Source: Rhodospirillaceae bacterium (lineage in GTDB: Bacteria; Pseudomonadota; Alphaproteobacteria; Thalassobaculales; Thalassobaculaceae). Taken from it: DNA of 60,787 bases. The translations under genes were made by a program, and so were the position numbers. Below, in pieces: positions 51,030 through 59,907 of the stretch. Within the stretch, counting starts at the first letter, position 1. Every line of letters starts with the position of its first letter. The notes below the pieces were generated by a model, which was given only the letters and a program-made list of their open reading frames with translations, searched no databases and was not told the DNA's origin. Where the stretch lies: NCBI GenBank assembly GCA_018699735.1, contig JABIRP010000403.1, positions 1 to 60,787 of the forward strand. The letters run 5' to 3'.

Positions 51030-52619
51030 TCACCCCACTGTCACATTCGCCATCATCAGCCCGAGCGTTCGTTCATCCGCTTCCGCTGCCGCCACCTCGC
51101 CGACGATCCCTCCGGCTGACATGACCAGGATGCGGTCGGCCAGGGACATGATCTCATCCAACTCGACCGAAACCAATAATATCGCAACCCCAGCGTCGCG
51201 CATGGCGATTAGGCGTTTGTGGATAAACTCGATGGCACCGATGTCGACGCCGCGGGTCGGCTGGCCAACCAGCAGCACATCCGGGTGGCGCTCCATCTCA
51301 CGGGCCAGAACGATCTTCTGCTGGTTGCCGCCGGAGAAATTGGCCGACAGCAAGCTGGGATCGGGGGGGCGTACGTCATAGGCGGCCATGCGGTCGGCGC
51401 ATTCCGACAGAATAGCATCCTGATCGATCAGCGGTCCCGAAACGTAGGCCGGGTCGTCATGGTGGCCGAGGATGGCGCATTCGCAGGCATTGAACTGCAT
51501 GACCAGACCCATATGCCGGCGGTCTTCCGGCACATGCGCCAGACCGAGCTGTCGCATGTCAGCCGCGTTCATTGGCCGCTCTTTGGTTATCTCCGTATCG
51601 CCAAGCCGTATGGTGCCTCGGCTCGGCGGGCACATGCCGGAGAGTGCCTCCAGCAGCTCGCTTTGGCCATTTCCGGAAACCCCCGCGATCCCGACAATCT
51701 CTCCGGCGCGAACCTCGAAGGATACTTGCCGCAAGCGCTCGACGCCGGCCGCGTCGGTGATGCCGAGATCGCTGATCGAGAGCGCCGGCGCACCGGGTCG
51801 GGCCTCGGTGCGTTCGACCCGGAGCAGCACTTTGCGGCCAACCATGAGCTCTGCCAGTTCCTCGCGATCGGTCTCTGATGTGGCTCGATGTGCCACCATC
51901 TCACCGCCGCGCATGACCGAAACGGTATCGGTGATCGCCATGATTTCGCGCAGCTTGTGTGTGATCAGAATGACGGTAACGCCGCGCTTGCGAAGGGCGC
52001 GGAGGATCTCGAACAACTGCTCGGTCTCGCCGGGGGTGAGTACGCCGGTCGGCTCGTCCAAGATCAGGATACGAGCGCCGCGAACCAAGGCCTTCAAAAT
52101 CTCGACCCGTTGTTGTGAGCCCACCGGTAGGTCGGCAACCACCGCGTCCGGGTCGACCGAGAGCCCATAGTCGCGCGCCAGATCTTCCAGCTCGCCTCTG
52201 ACACTGGCAGCATCGGGCGCCAACCGCCAGTTCCGCTCCATACCGAGCATGACGTTCTCAAGCACCGTAAATGTCGGCACCAACATGAAATGCTGATGCA
52301 CCATGCCGATCCCCTGGGCGATCGCGTGCTGGCTGTCGGTGATCACGACGGGAACGCCATCGACCCGGATCACGCCCTCGTCGGCCCGGTAGAAGCCGTA
52401 GAGGATGCTCATCAGTGTCGATTTGCCGGCGCCGTTCTCTCCAATAATGCCGTGAATTGTCCCGGCCTGAACGTTAAGCGAGACCGCCCGATTGGCCTGT
52501 ACCGCGCCGAAGCGCTTGGAGATGCCGGCAAGTTCGATTGCCGGTGGCGGTGTAGAATTGGAAACGGCGGGAGAAGTGCCTTCCCCCGCCGTCACCGTAT
52601 CTGTCGTTGTGCCAGTCAC
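51030..52619 (-). CDS. BMP-type nucleoside ABC transporter ATPase (NupO/YufO-like)
   Basis: A 529-residue tandem ATPase. The first domain has GENGAGKSTLMSILYGFYR, signature GSQQRVEILKALVRGA and LILDEPTGVLTPGE. The second has GVSGNGQSELLEALSG (Lys-less P-loop), FSGGNQQKIVLAREM and LVGQPTRGVDIGA. This degenerate second half is usual in sugar/nucleoside ABC ATPases. GTG start at 52619. Its receptor gene is 18 nt upstream; the two permease genes are separated from it by a 3 kb opposite-strand cassette. Confidence 0.95.
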   Translation of the reverse strand: MTGTTTDTVTAGEGTSPAVSNSTPPPAIELAGISKRFGAVQANRAVSLNVQAGTIHGIIGENGAGKSTLMSILYGFYRADEGVIRVDGVPVVITDSQHAIAQGIGMVHQHFMLVPTFTVLENVMLGMERNWRLAPDAASVRGELEDLARDYGLSVDPDAVVADLPVGSQQRVEILKALVRGARILILDEPTGVLTPGETEQLFEILRALRKRGVTVILITHKLREIMAITDTVSVMRGGEMVAHRATSETDREELAELMVGRKVLLRVERTEARPGAPALSISDLGITDAAGVERLRQVSFEVRAGEIVGIAGVSGNGQSELLEALSGMCPPSRGTIRLGDTEITKERPMNAADMRQLGLAHVPEDRRHMGLVMQFNACECAILGHHDDPAYVSGPLIDQDAILSECADRMAAYDVRPPDPSLLSANFSGGNQQKIVLAREMERHPDVLLVGQPTRGVDIGAIEFIHKRLIAMRDAGVAILLVSVELDEIMSLADRILVMSAGGIVGEVAAAEADERTLGLMMANVTVG

Positions 52620-52637
52620 GTGCTGGTCACGCGCCGG

Positions 52638-53630
52638 TTATGGGCACTTGCTGTCGGCCATGTAGTCGTGGACCTTGATGGAGCCGGACAGAATGCCTTT
52701 CTCGGCCTCCGCGACCTTGGCTTTCATCGGCCCGGTAACCAGCTTGGCGTTGTTGTCATCAAGCGCCCAACCGACACCGTTCTCGGCCAGCCCCAGAACC
52801 TGGATGCCGGCTTTCCAAGTGCCGTCCTTGGCGCCCTTGAAAGCCGCGTATGCAGCCACATCGACGCGTTTGAGCATCGAGGTCAGCATGGTGCCGGGCT
52901 GGATATGGTTCTGGTTAGAATCGACGCCGATCGCGAGCTTGCCGGCATCCTTGGCGGCCTGATAAACGCCGATGCCGGTACCGCCGGCCGCCGCATAGAC
53001 CACGTCAGCGCCTCGGTCAAACTGCGAGCGGGCGAGCTCGGCGCCCTTGGTCGGATCATTCCAGGCCGATGGCGTCGTGCCCGTCATGTTCTGCAAAACA
53101 CTGGCACTGCCATTGGCCCATTTCACGCCCTGAACGTAGCCGCAGGCAAATCGCCGGATCAGCGGAATGTCCATACCGCCAACAAAACCGACCTTGCCGG
53201 TTTTTGAGGCTTCGGCCGCCATCACACCGACCAGGAACGAGCCTTCCTGTTCCTTGAAGACCACCGACTGCACATTCGGCAGGTCGACCACCATGTCGAT
53301 GATGGTGAAGCGGACTTTCGGGAATTCCTTGGCGACTTTCTCGATTGCCGGGGCTTGCGCGAAGCCGACGCCGAGGATTGGATTGGCACCCTTCTGCGCC
53401 ATGCGACGGATGGCCTGTTCGCGCTGGCTCGGGTTGGTAACCTCGAACTCGCGATACTTGATCCCGGTCTCTTTGGCGAATTTCTCGACGCCGTTATAGA
53501 CACCCTCGTTAAAGCTCTTGTCGAACTTTCCACCCATATCAAAAACGACGGCTGGCTTGATTTCTTCCGCTTGTGCGCTGACGGCCGTCAACATGGCGGC
53601 GGCGGTAGCGGCGATTAGAGTTACCCGCAT
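52638..53630 (-). CDS. BMP-family nucleoside-binding lipoprotein-like receptor
   Basis: A 330-residue periplasmic receptor of the BmpA/Med family. The signal peptide is TLIAATAAAMLTAVSAQA. Core words are FDMGGKFDKSFNEGVYNGVEKFAKE, NPSQREQAIRRMAQKGANPI, KTGKVGFVGGMDIPLIRRF and VVYAAAGGTGIGVYQAAKDAG. It has no Cys lipobox, so it is probably soluble in the periplasm. It binds a purine nucleoside or similar compound and delivers it to the permease pair. GGGAGC precedes ATG 53630. Confidence 0.93.
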   Translation of the reverse strand: MRVTLIAATAAAMLTAVSAQAEEIKPAVVFDMGGKFDKSFNEGVYNGVEKFAKETGIKYREFEVTNPSQREQAIRRMAQKGANPILGVGFAQAPAIEKVAKEFPKVRFTIIDMVVDLPNVQSVVFKEQEGSFLVGVMAAEASKTGKVGFVGGMDIPLIRRFACGYVQGVKWANGSASVLQNMTGTTPSAWNDPTKGAELARSQFDRGADVVYAAAGGTGIGVYQAAKDAGKLAIGVDSNQNHIQPGTMLTSMLKRVDVAAYAAFKGAKDGTWKAGIQVLGLAENGVGWALDDNNAKLVTGPMKAKVAEAEKGILSGSIKVHDYMADSKCP

Positions 53631-53734
53631 TTTATTTGCTCCCTGCTTTGTTTATGTCGCGCACTGTAGAGAAACAGCGTGGCGGCGCCTATACTGAATC
53701 GTTCCCAGCAACCGACATTCGAGTACCCAACACA

Positions 53735-54070
53735 ATGTCGAACAGATTGAAATCCGGCCTCCTAGTGCGTGCCGGAGCGCGAACCTGCAATGCGCGCGGC
53801 GTGCCGGCATTCGTCGTGCGAAAGGGCGACGAGGATGCGGGCGCGGTTTACGTGAAGCTCAATCACATGAACGGCGATTGCGTGGTCTTGAGCCAGGTTC
53901 GCACCCAAGACGGAGATGCCGCCTGGATGCGCGCCACCGGCCCCGACCCGGTTTCAGAAGGCGATGCCGATGCCTATATCGAGCGGCAGGCAAAATATGA
54001 TCCAGACCTCTGGGTACTCGAGGTCGAGACACCGGACGGCTGGCACCCCTTTGTTGGGCCGGAGGTCTAG
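53735..54070 (+). CDS. DUF1491 protein
   Basis: A 111-residue protein typical of alphaproteobacteria. It has RLKSGLLVRAGARTCNARG, then VVRKGDEDAGAVYVKLNHM, AAWMRATGPDPVSEGDADAYIERQ and DPDLWVLEVET. No function is known for the family. The start ATG 53735 was selected because similarity begins at RLKSGL. It is divergent from the BMP receptor gene and followed by a family A repeat. Confidence 0.9.
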   Translation: MSNRLKSGLLVRAGARTCNARGVPAFVVRKGDEDAGAVYVKLNHMNGDCVVLSQVRTQDGDAAWMRATGPDPVSEGDADAYIERQAKYDPDLWVLEVETPDGWHPFVGPEV

Positions 54071-54097
54071 GAACTGTTAAGTCTTCGCCACTAGAGA

Positions 54098-54200
54098 CCG
54101 CTTCCCGGCCAAGCGAAGCGAGAGCCGGGACCTCGATCAGACTCCGTGGCATCGTCTCCGCGAGACCCCGGATAGCCGCTCCGCGTCTTCCGGGGAGCGG
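54098..54200. repeat. Family A palindromic repeat, copy A4
   Basis: Left arm CCGCTTCCCGG (54098-54108), right arm CCGGGGAGCGG (54190-54200), total 103 bp. The interior words AGCGAAGCGAGAGCCGGGA and CCCCGGATAGCCGCT also occur in A3. It lies between two convergent gene ends. Confidence 0.88.
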
Positions 54201-54242
54201 CGTGGGGGGAGGCGTTGAGACGTTCGATTATGGAGGCAGTCC

Positions 54243-55142
54243 TCAGCGTCGCCTCTCGCGAATGGAGGCCCATTGCATCAGGACTATACCGCCGATGACA
54301 AGAATGGCCCCGGCCCATCTCTCAGGCGTTAGGCTCTCGGCGAACAGCAGGTAGGCGGCGGCGATACTGGTCACCGGCTGCAGGTTGTTGGTGACACCGG
54401 CGCGCTCGGGCCCGATGCGGTCGACGGCGGCATAGAAGAATGGCAGCCCAAGCGCTTGTAGCAGAACCACGGCGATCGCTCCGTACCAGCCCATATTGGT
54501 GACTGGCAAGGCCAACTCGCCGGTTGCGGTGGTCAAGAGCCCAAGCGTAACAGCGGCAACCACCGACATGTGGAAGATATTGACCAACGCGTCGGTGCCG
54601 GCGAGCGTGCGGCTGATCCAGGTGATGTTGAGGGCGCAGGCGAGTGCGGCCGAAAGGGCAATGGCGATACCGCGTATATCCAGGTCTTCGCCGTCGACGG
54701 AACCGACGCCGAGCATGATGGCCAAGCCAATGAACGCCCCAATCACCGCTATACTGCGAAGCGTTCCGGGCCAGCGGCGATCGATCACGGCGGCGAGGAT
54801 CACGGCCATCGGCGGATAGGCGAAAAACAGCAACGCGCCCACCGTCACCGGGATATAGGCAACCGCACCGATGTTGCCGTAGTTCATATGCGCCAACAAC
54901 ACGCCGAGGCCGACCAAATGCAGCCAATGGCGCCAGGACACGGTGAGACGCTTGCCGAGCATCAGGCACCAAATCCCGAGCATGCCGGAGCCGACGACAG
55001 CGCGCGCGAAGGAGACACTGAGGCCGTTGGTCCCGCCTTCGAATGCGAGGCGCGCAACCGGGATCGCCAGACCGAGCCCGAGCGACGCGATCATCGCGAA
55101 TGCGAAGCCGCTCCAGAGGGGATGTGATGAATGGGTCGTCAT
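54243..55142 (-). CDS. EamA-family (DMT) transporter
   Basis: A 299-residue protein with ten membrane segments in two repeats of five. Typical parts are ASLGLGLAIPVARLAFEGG, SFARAVVGSGMLGIW, ALLFFAYPPMAVILAAV and, in the second half, ERAGVTNNLQPVTSIAAAYLLFAESLTPERWAGAILVIGG as the conserved EamA end. It probably exports or imports a small metabolite. It lies 12 nt downstream of the stop-side of the oxidoreductase pair on the same strand. Confidence 0.9.
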   Translation of the reverse strand: MTTHSSHPLWSGFAFAMIASLGLGLAIPVARLAFEGGTNGLSVSFARAVVGSGMLGIWCLMLGKRLTVSWRHWLHLVGLGVLLAHMNYGNIGAVAYIPVTVGALLFFAYPPMAVILAAVIDRRWPGTLRSIAVIGAFIGLAIMLGVGSVDGEDLDIRGIAIALSAALACALNITWISRTLAGTDALVNIFHMSVVAAVTLGLLTTATGELALPVTNMGWYGAIAVVLLQALGLPFFYAAVDRIGPERAGVTNNLQPVTSIAAAYLLFAESLTPERWAGAILVIGGIVLMQWASIRERRR

Positions 55143-55154
55143 TTTGACGCTTCG

Positions 55155-56336
55155 CTACAACAGCGTCACCGGCTCTTCTGCACCGCCATTGGCGGCAGAG
55201 ACGTAACCGCTGTAGATGGTGGCGATGGTGTCGGATGCGAGTTGGCTGTCGCTCTCAACATCGTCGCCATGGCCGACAGTGCGATAGAACGCCTCCATCT
55301 CCTGCGGGAAGCCGTGGCTGAAATCCTCGTCAGGCGCGGTCATTGCCCAGCCCTGTTTGGTGCCGATTTTCTCGACCACGTAGATGTCGTCGAACTGGGA
55401 TTCGACCGGATTGTAGGTCTGCATCTGGTTCGAGGGGTTGAGGTTGCAGATGGTCCGGTGATTGGTGGCGCAAACCTCAAGCCAATTGTGCACCCCGCCG
55501 AGCACGATCTCCGAGGCAAAGACGGTGGCGATTGTCCCGTCCTCGAAGGTGACGTGGGTCATGCCGAAATCCTCGATGTCGAAATAGTCGGCGCGGATAT
55601 GGCCGTCGTCGACGAAGTTCGGTAGCTGGGTCAGCGCATGGATGCGCGCGGTGACTGATGCCGGCCGGATCGGCTTACCGAACCGAGCCCGACCCTCGAC
55701 CTTTTTCAGATACAGCGCCGCCGTCAGCGGGTGACAGCCCTTGCCGATCATGGCACCGCCGCCACCGTGCTTCCAATATCCGTAAAACGGCGAGTGCGAG
55801 CCCGAATGCGCTTCCTCGCCGTGCATCCAGAGAACCTGGCCTTTGGTTTTCTCAAGCACTTCGCGTTCTTTCTGGATGGTCGGCGCATAAACCCAGTTCT
55901 CGGCATAGAGGATGCGGGCCTCGGATGCGGCTTCGGCCTCGAGCATACGCTTGATGCTGTCGAGGGCGCCGTCGCGCGCGACCTCCATTGAGTCGTTCCG
56001 TCCATCGTAGTCCTCGCTGCCGTCGCCGAAGCGGCCGGTTAGCGGTTTCTCGACAATCGGATAGACGCCGCGCTCCAAAGCTCGGATCGCCATTTCTTCG
56101 TGCAGGGCGGGTGGCACGCAGACATGCAGTACATCGATTTGATCGAGCAACGCGTCAAGGTCGTCGAAGGCCTTGATACCATGCTTGTCGGCATAAGCGT
56201 TCAGGCTCTCCGGCGTTTTGGAATGCACGCCGACGACCTCGGTGTTGACGCCGTAGACGCGATGCACGGATTCAATGTGAAAGCTGGCGGCAAATCGGGC
56301 GCCGATGATGCCGGTGCGAACGGTTGGCTTTTGCAT
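55155..56336 (-). CDS. Gfo/Idh/MocA-family oxidoreductase
   Basis: A 393-residue NAD(P) enzyme. The N-terminus TGIIGARFAASFHIESVHRV is the Rossmann motif, then LLDQIDVLHVCVPPALHEEM and the EKP motif in YPIVEKPLTG. The active-site region is GGGAMIGKGCHPLTAALYLKK, with the conserved Lys/His. It oxidises a sugar or inositol-like substrate. ATG 56336 is preferred to a longer frame that runs through the A5 repeat. Its neighbour is an epimerase gene on the same strand. Confidence 0.9.
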   Translation of the reverse strand: MQKPTVRTGIIGARFAASFHIESVHRVYGVNTEVVGVHSKTPESLNAYADKHGIKAFDDLDALLDQIDVLHVCVPPALHEEMAIRALERGVYPIVEKPLTGRFGDGSEDYDGRNDSMEVARDGALDSIKRMLEAEAASEARILYAENWVYAPTIQKEREVLEKTKGQVLWMHGEEAHSGSHSPFYGYWKHGGGGAMIGKGCHPLTAALYLKKVEGRARFGKPIRPASVTARIHALTQLPNFVDDGHIRADYFDIEDFGMTHVTFEDGTIATVFASEIVLGGVHNWLEVCATNHRTICNLNPSNQMQTYNPVESQFDDIYVVEKIGTKQGWAMTAPDEDFSHGFPQEMEAFYRTVGHGDDVESDSQLASDTIATIYSGYVSAANGGAEEPVTLL

Positions 56337-56359
56337 GGAGTTCAATTCCCTAAGTACGT

Positions 56360-56457
56360 CGCTTCCCGGCCGACCAAAGGGAGAGCCGGGATCTCGCGGC
56401 AAGAGGTACCTTTTGCTTCGAGATCCCGGATCTTCGCTACGCTTCGTCCGGGAAGCG
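56360..56457. repeat. Family A palindromic repeat, copy A5
   Basis: CGCTTCCCGG (56360-56369) and CCGGGAAGCG (56448-56457) form perfect 10 bp terminal arms. The interior has GGGAGAGCCGGGATCTCG and CGAGATCCCGGATCTTCGC. It occupies the spacer between the epimerase stop and the Gfo/Idh start, inside a same-strand unit. Confidence 0.92.
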
Positions 56458-56489
56458 GCAAATTTTGAATGTAAGACGAACCAATCCAC

Positions 56490-57488
56490 TCACGCCCAGT
56501 AACCGTCCGCTTCATCAAGCCAGGTCTCGAAGTCTGCGAACAATGCGTCGACATCACCGGATGGGATCTCTCCGACGTCTTCGCGCAGACGGCGGGGGTC
56601 CATGGTGATCCGATCTCGATCCGAATGCAGGTTGACCGTTGGTGTTTCTCCGGCCTCAGCCATGCGATAGCTGAAATCCGGATAACGCTTCGCCAGCCGC
56701 TCGCACCAATCGAGCGTGCTCCACTCCACACCGCTGCCGATGTTGTAGGTCCGATGCTTGCGATCGGAAATCCCGATCAACGCCATCAAGGCCTTGGCCA
56801 CGTCGCGGCTGTAAGTCCAGTCGCGCGCCTCGCGGTAGGACAGCGTCGCCTCACCGCCTTGCAGCGCGATGACGGATGCCTGCATTGGCGAGCTGAGCGT
56901 ATCCCGAAGGCCGGTATCACGCTCCCAAGGCCCAAAAATCGCGGACAGCCGAACGCTCAGCACATCGAGCCCGTTCAACTCACCAACCCGGCGAGCGACG
57001 CGCTCGGTTGCATATTTGCTGACTGCATAAAGCGTCAGCGGATCCTCACGCGTGCCTTCCTCATCAAGCATGCCGGTCCATCCGGTGTCACCGAAGCCGC
57101 CAGTGCCGTAGGCCGCACCAGAACTGATATTGAGCAGGCGTTCCGCTCCGCTATCGGCTGCAGCCTTGGTTACGGCGGCTAGCCCGACCAGATTGACCGA
57201 CAAAACTTGTTCGGGATGTTCGCGCTCACGATCTGGGCCGGATGTGAGGGCCGCCCCATAGAACACGCGGCTGACGCTATGCTGTTTCATGGCGTCCGCA
57301 ACTTGCTCGCGGTCGGTGACCGAGCCCGGCACATGGCTCCAGGAGCCGTCCAGGCTGTCGAACACTTTGGCCGCAACCTCCGGCATGGCGCCTGGGTCGT
57401 ACAGCACCACGTCGTCACCACGGCGCAATGCTTCTTCAGCGATGGACAGGCCGATAAAGCCCGTCCCGCCGGCGATCAGAATGGACAA
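56490..57488 (-). CDS. NAD-dependent epimerase/dehydratase
   Basis: A 332-residue extended SDR with ILIAGGTGFIGLSIAEEAL, the Ser/Thr region LLNISSGAAYGTGG, and YAVSKYATERV (YxxxK). RLSAIFGPWERDTG and RDWTYSRDVAKALMALI are further family words. Likely acts on a nucleotide-sugar or free sugar acid. TTG start at 57488 is supported by AAAGGGGAA six bases upstream. The Gfo/Idh gene follows downstream past the A5 repeat, so the two may share a sugar pathway. Confidence 0.9.
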   Translation of the reverse strand: MSILIAGGTGFIGLSIAEEALRRGDDVVLYDPGAMPEVAAKVFDSLDGSWSHVPGSVTDREQVADAMKQHSVSRVFYGAALTSGPDREREHPEQVLSVNLVGLAAVTKAAADSGAERLLNISSGAAYGTGGFGDTGWTGMLDEEGTREDPLTLYAVSKYATERVARRVGELNGLDVLSVRLSAIFGPWERDTGLRDTLSSPMQASVIALQGGEATLSYREARDWTYSRDVAKALMALIGISDRKHRTYNIGSGVEWSTLDWCERLAKRYPDFSYRMAEAGETPTVNLHSDRDRITMDPRRLREDVGEIPSGDVDALFADFETWLDEADGYWA

Positions 57489-57500
57489 AGGAATTCCCCT

Positions 57501-58031
57501 TTAGTCTTTGGCGTCGGCAGCAACCTGCATGCGCACGATATGGTCCGGCTCAGCCGGCGGCTCGCCCTTTTTGATTTGGTCGACGAACTCCATACCGGCC
57601 GAGACGTTGCCCCAGACGGTGTATTGGTTGTTCAGGAACTGGGCGTCGCCAAAGCAGATAAAGAACTGGCTGTCGGCGCTGTTCGGATCCTGGGAGCGGG
57701 CCGCACCCACGGTGCCGCGAATGAACGGCGCGCTGGAGAATTCGGCTTTGATCTTCTGGCCGGATCCACCCATGCCGGTCCCCGTCGGATCACCGGTCTG
57801 GGCCATGAAGCCGTCAATCACCCGGTGGAAGACGATACCGTCGTAAAAGCCCTCTCGGGCGAGTTCCTTGACCCGGGCAACATGGTTCGGTGCCACGTCT
57901 GGGCGCAGGTCGATAACGACGCGGCCATATTCGGTGTCGAGAAAGAGTTGGTTCTCGGGGTCAGCTGCCCCGGCTTCATTTGCTGTCATGACAAAGATCA
58001 ACAATCCAAGAAGTTGCAGGAGGCGTCTCAT
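57501..58031 (-). CDS. Periplasmic cyclophilin-type peptidylprolyl isomerase
   Basis: The 176-residue precursor has signal peptide LLQLLGLLIFVMTANEAGA. The cyclophilin fold is shown by YDGIVFHRVIDGFMAQTGDPTGTG (catalytic Arg and Phe), DSQFFICFGDAQFLNNQYTVWG and VVIDLRPDVAPNHVARVKEL. It accelerates prolyl-bond folding outside the cytoplasm. The following TTG-started epimerase gene begins 12 nt beyond its stop. Confidence 0.95.
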   Translation of the reverse strand: MRRLLQLLGLLIFVMTANEAGAADPENQLFLDTEYGRVVIDLRPDVAPNHVARVKELAREGFYDGIVFHRVIDGFMAQTGDPTGTGMGGSGQKIKAEFSSAPFIRGTVGAARSQDPNSADSQFFICFGDAQFLNNQYTVWGNVSAGMEFVDQIKKGEPPAEPDHIVRMQVAADAKD

Positions 58032-58135
58032 CGCCTACTCCCTAATGTTAAAAGCTTGCGCGAGATCGGGCGCCCAACATAACCGCATTTTCTGGTGGTA
58101 CAAGTGCTGGCACAAGTAGGTGGGCGCTTGGGTCC

Positions 58136-59779
58136 CTATTGTGCGGCCTGAACCTCGGCCTCGTCATCGGCCTCGTCATCGGCCTCGTCTTCCGGCAGGG
58201 CATCGAACCACCAGCTCGGGCCGCCGGCTTCGCACACGACTTTCAGATGGCCGCGCCAGTTGTCGTCATCGGCCGCTGGATAGTCGGCACGGGCATGCGT
58301 GCCGCGGCTTTCCTCGCGGCGGCTGGCGGCTTGAATGATGAGGTCGGCGGCGCTGGCGGCGAGCAGTGTTTCCAGGAACTTCTCCAAGCGGCGCGGCTCG
58401 TTGATACCGCGGGTTCGGGCCGCCTCGGCAGCGATCTCTCGGATCTTCTCCAAACCGTAGGCAAGCCCATCCGCATCCCGGCGGATGCCGCCGTAAGTCC
58501 ACATGATTTGTCGAATATCGGCGCGCAGGGCGTCGGGGTCGGCTTGTGGTTCGCCGGTTTCAACTGGTGCCGCAGGTGCCAACGCTTTAACGCCCTGATC
58601 CTTGCCTTGGGCGAAAGCGGTTGCGGCCTTGCCGGCGCGTTGACCGAAGACAAGACATTCGGTCAACGCATTGCCGCCCATGCGATTGGCGCCGTGCATC
58701 CCACCGGCGGCCTCTCCTGCCGCATACAGGCCTGGAACGCTGGTGGCGCCGTGGAGGTCGGTGCGGGCCCCGCCGCCGGAGAAATGCGCCACCGGGGCCA
58801 CGCGCAGCAGTTGGTTCCAGGCGTTGAACTTCGCATCGAGGTAGGCCCATTTGGTGGCGGATATCGGGTTCTTGGACCAGGTTTCCTTGGTGACATGTGT
58901 CAGGTCGATATAAACATTGCCGTCATGCTGCTCGATCTCCTCGAACAACGCCTGGGAGAGGGCGTCGCGGGCATGGGTGGCGGCTGGGCGCACGGTGATG
59001 TCGTACTTGTCGAGAATGTCCTCCCCGTCCGCATTGACCAAGATCCCAAGGTCGGCGCCTTCCGGTTCGATCAGAAACACCGGCTTGTCCGGCTCGGCGA
59101 TGGCGACGGGATAGAACTGCACGAATTCCAGGTCCTGCATCACGCATCCGGCCTCATAGGCCAGGGTATGCGAATCGCCGCCCATGCGCTTCGGGTTGTC
59201 ATGGTGCAAAAACAGCGCGCCGGACCCGCCGGCAGCCAGGATCGCGGCACCGCCCCGCAGCTCCAGCCACTGTCTCTGACGGGCGCCGTAGGCTCTCAGG
59301 CAAACGCCGTCCTCACCGGATGCGATCGACCGGACCACGAGGTTGTCGACGAAGCGCACGCCGATCTCTTTCGCCTTGGCGACCATGCAAAGCACGATCT
59401 CTCGGCCCCAGACCGGGATGCGCTCACCCGGATCATCGGCTGGCAGGGCCATGAAGACCCCGGGCGCGGATTTCGTCGTCAGGCCCCAGTCGATGAGGTC
59501 CCGGAAGCGGTCCGGTGCTTCGGCGGCGGCGACATCGACCATATCGGTCTCGTTCAGGCCGCGCCCGGCGGTCAGAACACGGGTCTTGTACTCGTCTTCA
59601 GAAAGGCCGTCCCAGGGCCCGGCAAAAGCACCGACGGCAAAGGTGGTCGACGTGCCCTTGCCGGGGCCGCTCTTGCCGACCACGGCCACATCCGCACCCT
59701 CAAGCCGGGCTGAAATCGCCGCCTGCAATCCGGCCGCGCCCGACCCGATTACCCAGACATCCGCGTGCAAGGTTTCCAA
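58136..59779 (-). CDS. Fumarate reductase/succinate dehydrogenase-like FAD protein
   Basis: A protein of about 547 residues. The FAD motif is VWVIGSGAAGLQAAISAR and later parts are AAILAAGGSGALFLHH, GLYAAGEAAGGMHGANRMGGNALTECLVFG and SRGTHARADYPAADD. The substrate motif QFHPT of true fumarate reductases is replaced by QFYPVA, and the HYxMGG block by AHFSGGG, so a different acceptor or an inactive-like site is likely. TTG 59779 is preferred to TTG 59800 because GGGAG precedes it. The C-terminus is a triple repeat of DEAD (DEADDEADDEAE), coded by a 12 bp tandem repeat. No iron-sulfur partner is adjacent. Confidence 0.85.
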   Translation of the reverse strand: METLHADVWVIGSGAAGLQAAISARLEGADVAVVGKSGPGKGTSTTFAVGAFAGPWDGLSEDEYKTRVLTAGRGLNETDMVDVAAAEAPDRFRDLIDWGLTTKSAPGVFMALPADDPGERIPVWGREIVLCMVAKAKEIGVRFVDNLVVRSIASGEDGVCLRAYGARQRQWLELRGGAAILAAGGSGALFLHHDNPKRMGGDSHTLAYEAGCVMQDLEFVQFYPVAIAEPDKPVFLIEPEGADLGILVNADGEDILDKYDITVRPAATHARDALSQALFEEIEQHDGNVYIDLTHVTKETWSKNPISATKWAYLDAKFNAWNQLLRVAPVAHFSGGGARTDLHGATSVPGLYAAGEAAGGMHGANRMGGNALTECLVFGQRAGKAATAFAQGKDQGVKALAPAAPVETGEPQADPDALRADIRQIMWTYGGIRRDADGLAYGLEKIREIAAEAARTRGINEPRRLEKFLETLLAASAADLIIQAASRREESRGTHARADYPAADDDNWRGHLKVVCEAGGPSWWFDALPEDEADDEADDEAEVQAAQ

Positions 59780-59907
59780 ATCTTTGCTCCCACTCGCCAA
59801 CCGGCGGTATCATCGCGGGAATCGGTCAAACCGGAGTGCGACAAAAAAGCGCGGAGCAGGTTCGTCAGTTCTTGTCCAAAGGCCGCACTCAGGTTTAGAA
59901 TTTTCTG

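Noticed and set aside
53631-53734. A purine riboswitch for the nucleoside transporter
   Set aside because: The space before the receptor gene is about 100 bp and lacks any purine aptamer core words.
58139-59713. A 524-codon plus-strand open frame opposite the terminal flavoprotein
   Set aside because: Shadow of the real gene; no family similarity, although it runs nearly the whole length.
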